Below are positions 23,271 to 23,550 of a stretch of DNA of 23,550 nt, in pieces. Location of the stretch: contig CAZENQ010000047.1 in the NCBI GenBank assembly GCA_964513655.1, positions 1-23,550 of the forward strand, given 5' to 3'. A model generated the notes under the pieces. The model made no database searches and was not told the origin of the DNA. It saw nothing but the letters and a program-made list of their open reading frames with translations. Made by a program: the position numbers and the translations under genes. How positions within the stretch are numbered: position 1 is the first letter of the stretch; the number at the start of each line of letters is the position of its first letter. Source of the DNA: G020350405 sp964513655. Lineage in GTDB: Bacteria > Planctomycetota > Phycisphaerae > Sedimentisphaerales > Anaerobacaceae.

Positions 23271-23374
23271 TTTAAACTTCTTCCCTTCTTCTCCCTCTCG
23301 TCACGATACCAAAACATAAGCGCAACGCACCCACAAAGCCACCACGCAATTAAAGCTATCCAGCACCACATCAT
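23267..23374 (-). CDS. Small single-helix membrane protein (35 aa)
   Basis: A 35-aa frame with a clear membrane helix (residues 3-23, WCWIALIAWWLCGCVALMFWY) rich in Trp and Cys, followed by a charged tail RDEREKKGRSLK that would stay in the cytoplasm by the positive-inside rule. Two ATG codons stand in tandem at 23374 and 23371, with AGGA 3 and 6 nt upstream, so the second may be the true start. The frame stays open further upstream to GTG codons next to AGGAGGTGG (near 23435), which would give about 57 aa. The stop overlaps a GTG of the downstream remnant (GTGA). No family is recognised; the amphipathic layout is the only evidence for reality. Confidence 0.5.
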   Translation of the reverse strand: MMWCWIALIAWWLCGCVALMFWYRDEREKKGRSLK

Positions 23375-23480
23375 TCTTCCTATAAAAAGAAATTTTCCAA
23401 CTTTCCAACCGGAGAGGATGTCAGCACGGCCCCTCACCACCTCCTGTCAAACTCTTCAGTAAACCATGAAGTGCAGGAAC

Positions 23481-23550
23481 TCAAAACATGAATAATGCTG
23501 CTGTCATCTTCGCGCCGCATACCGGACACACCCTCTGATTGCAGGCTTGT
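23481..23550 (-). CDS. C-terminal end of a Cys-motif protein (5' part outside the window)
   Basis: A frame open to the right edge of the window ends QACNQRVCPVCGAKMTAALFMF before a stop at 23481-23483. The CxxxxCPVCG arrangement looks like half of a zinc-ribbon or similar metal site very near a C-terminus. Only 22 residues are visible, so no family can be named, and chance cannot be excluded. It would precede the 35-aa membrane protein on the same strand by about 107 nt, a gap containing the strong SD-like AGGAGGTGG. Confidence 0.3.
   Translation of the reverse strand, partial: QACNQRVCPVCGAKMTAALFMF

Overview
The window looks like a chromosomal segment from an uncultured or environmental Planctomycetota bacterium, probably Phycisphaerae-like. 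This is inferred from family content, not from a marker-gene search. The clues are a secreted CotH-family protein with a dockerin-like Ca-binding module directly after the signal peptide and several lamin-tail modules, a beta-solenoid protein ending in a 'VDIKPESLNL' domain, a PQQ-type propeller lipoprotein, and an S2 protein with a long Ala/Glu/Pro tail. No rRNA, tRNA, CRISPR array, transposase or phage gene was seen.

Left part (1-4843, all + strand): the 3' end of a GltD/NfnB-type NADPH oxidoreductase; a promoter-led pair of a DUF1015 protein and a class V (SerC/AGXT-like) aminotransferase, probably linked to serine or glyoxylate amino-acid metabolism; then an exported HtrA/DegP protease closed by a clear intrinsic terminator.

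Middle left (4923-9998, + strand): a bile-acid:Na+ symporter family protein, then a consensus-like promoter driving a tight run of asd, truA, a GT4 glycosyltransferase, a YjbQ-family protein and a LysE-family exporter. Genes are spaced by 9-12 nt or overlap, so this is one likely operon mixing amino-acid biosynthesis, tRNA modification, envelope glycan work and export.

Middle right (10039-14802, - strand): the classical translation/nucleotide operon rpsB-tsf-pyrH-frr followed by an AsmA-like membrane-anchored protein. A 446-bp divergent region with palindromes and two promoter candidates separates it from the next gene.

Right part (15249-23550): an accessory, secretion-oriented region. It holds a 1448-aa dockerin/CotH/lamin-tail protein (+), a convergent PQQ-propeller lipoprotein (-), an OsmC-family protein (-) with a near-perfect Shine-Dalgarno sequence and related AT-rich repeats on either side, a beta-solenoid exported protein (-) with a near-consensus promoter, a frame-broken remnant of a secreted protein, a 35-aa single-helix membrane protein, and the last codons of a Cys-motif protein running off the window edge. 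The most interesting items are the secreted CotH kinase-like protein, the DUF1015/aminotransferase pair, the Glu-for-Asp change in the HtrA triad, and the decayed gene and small-protein cluster at the right edge.
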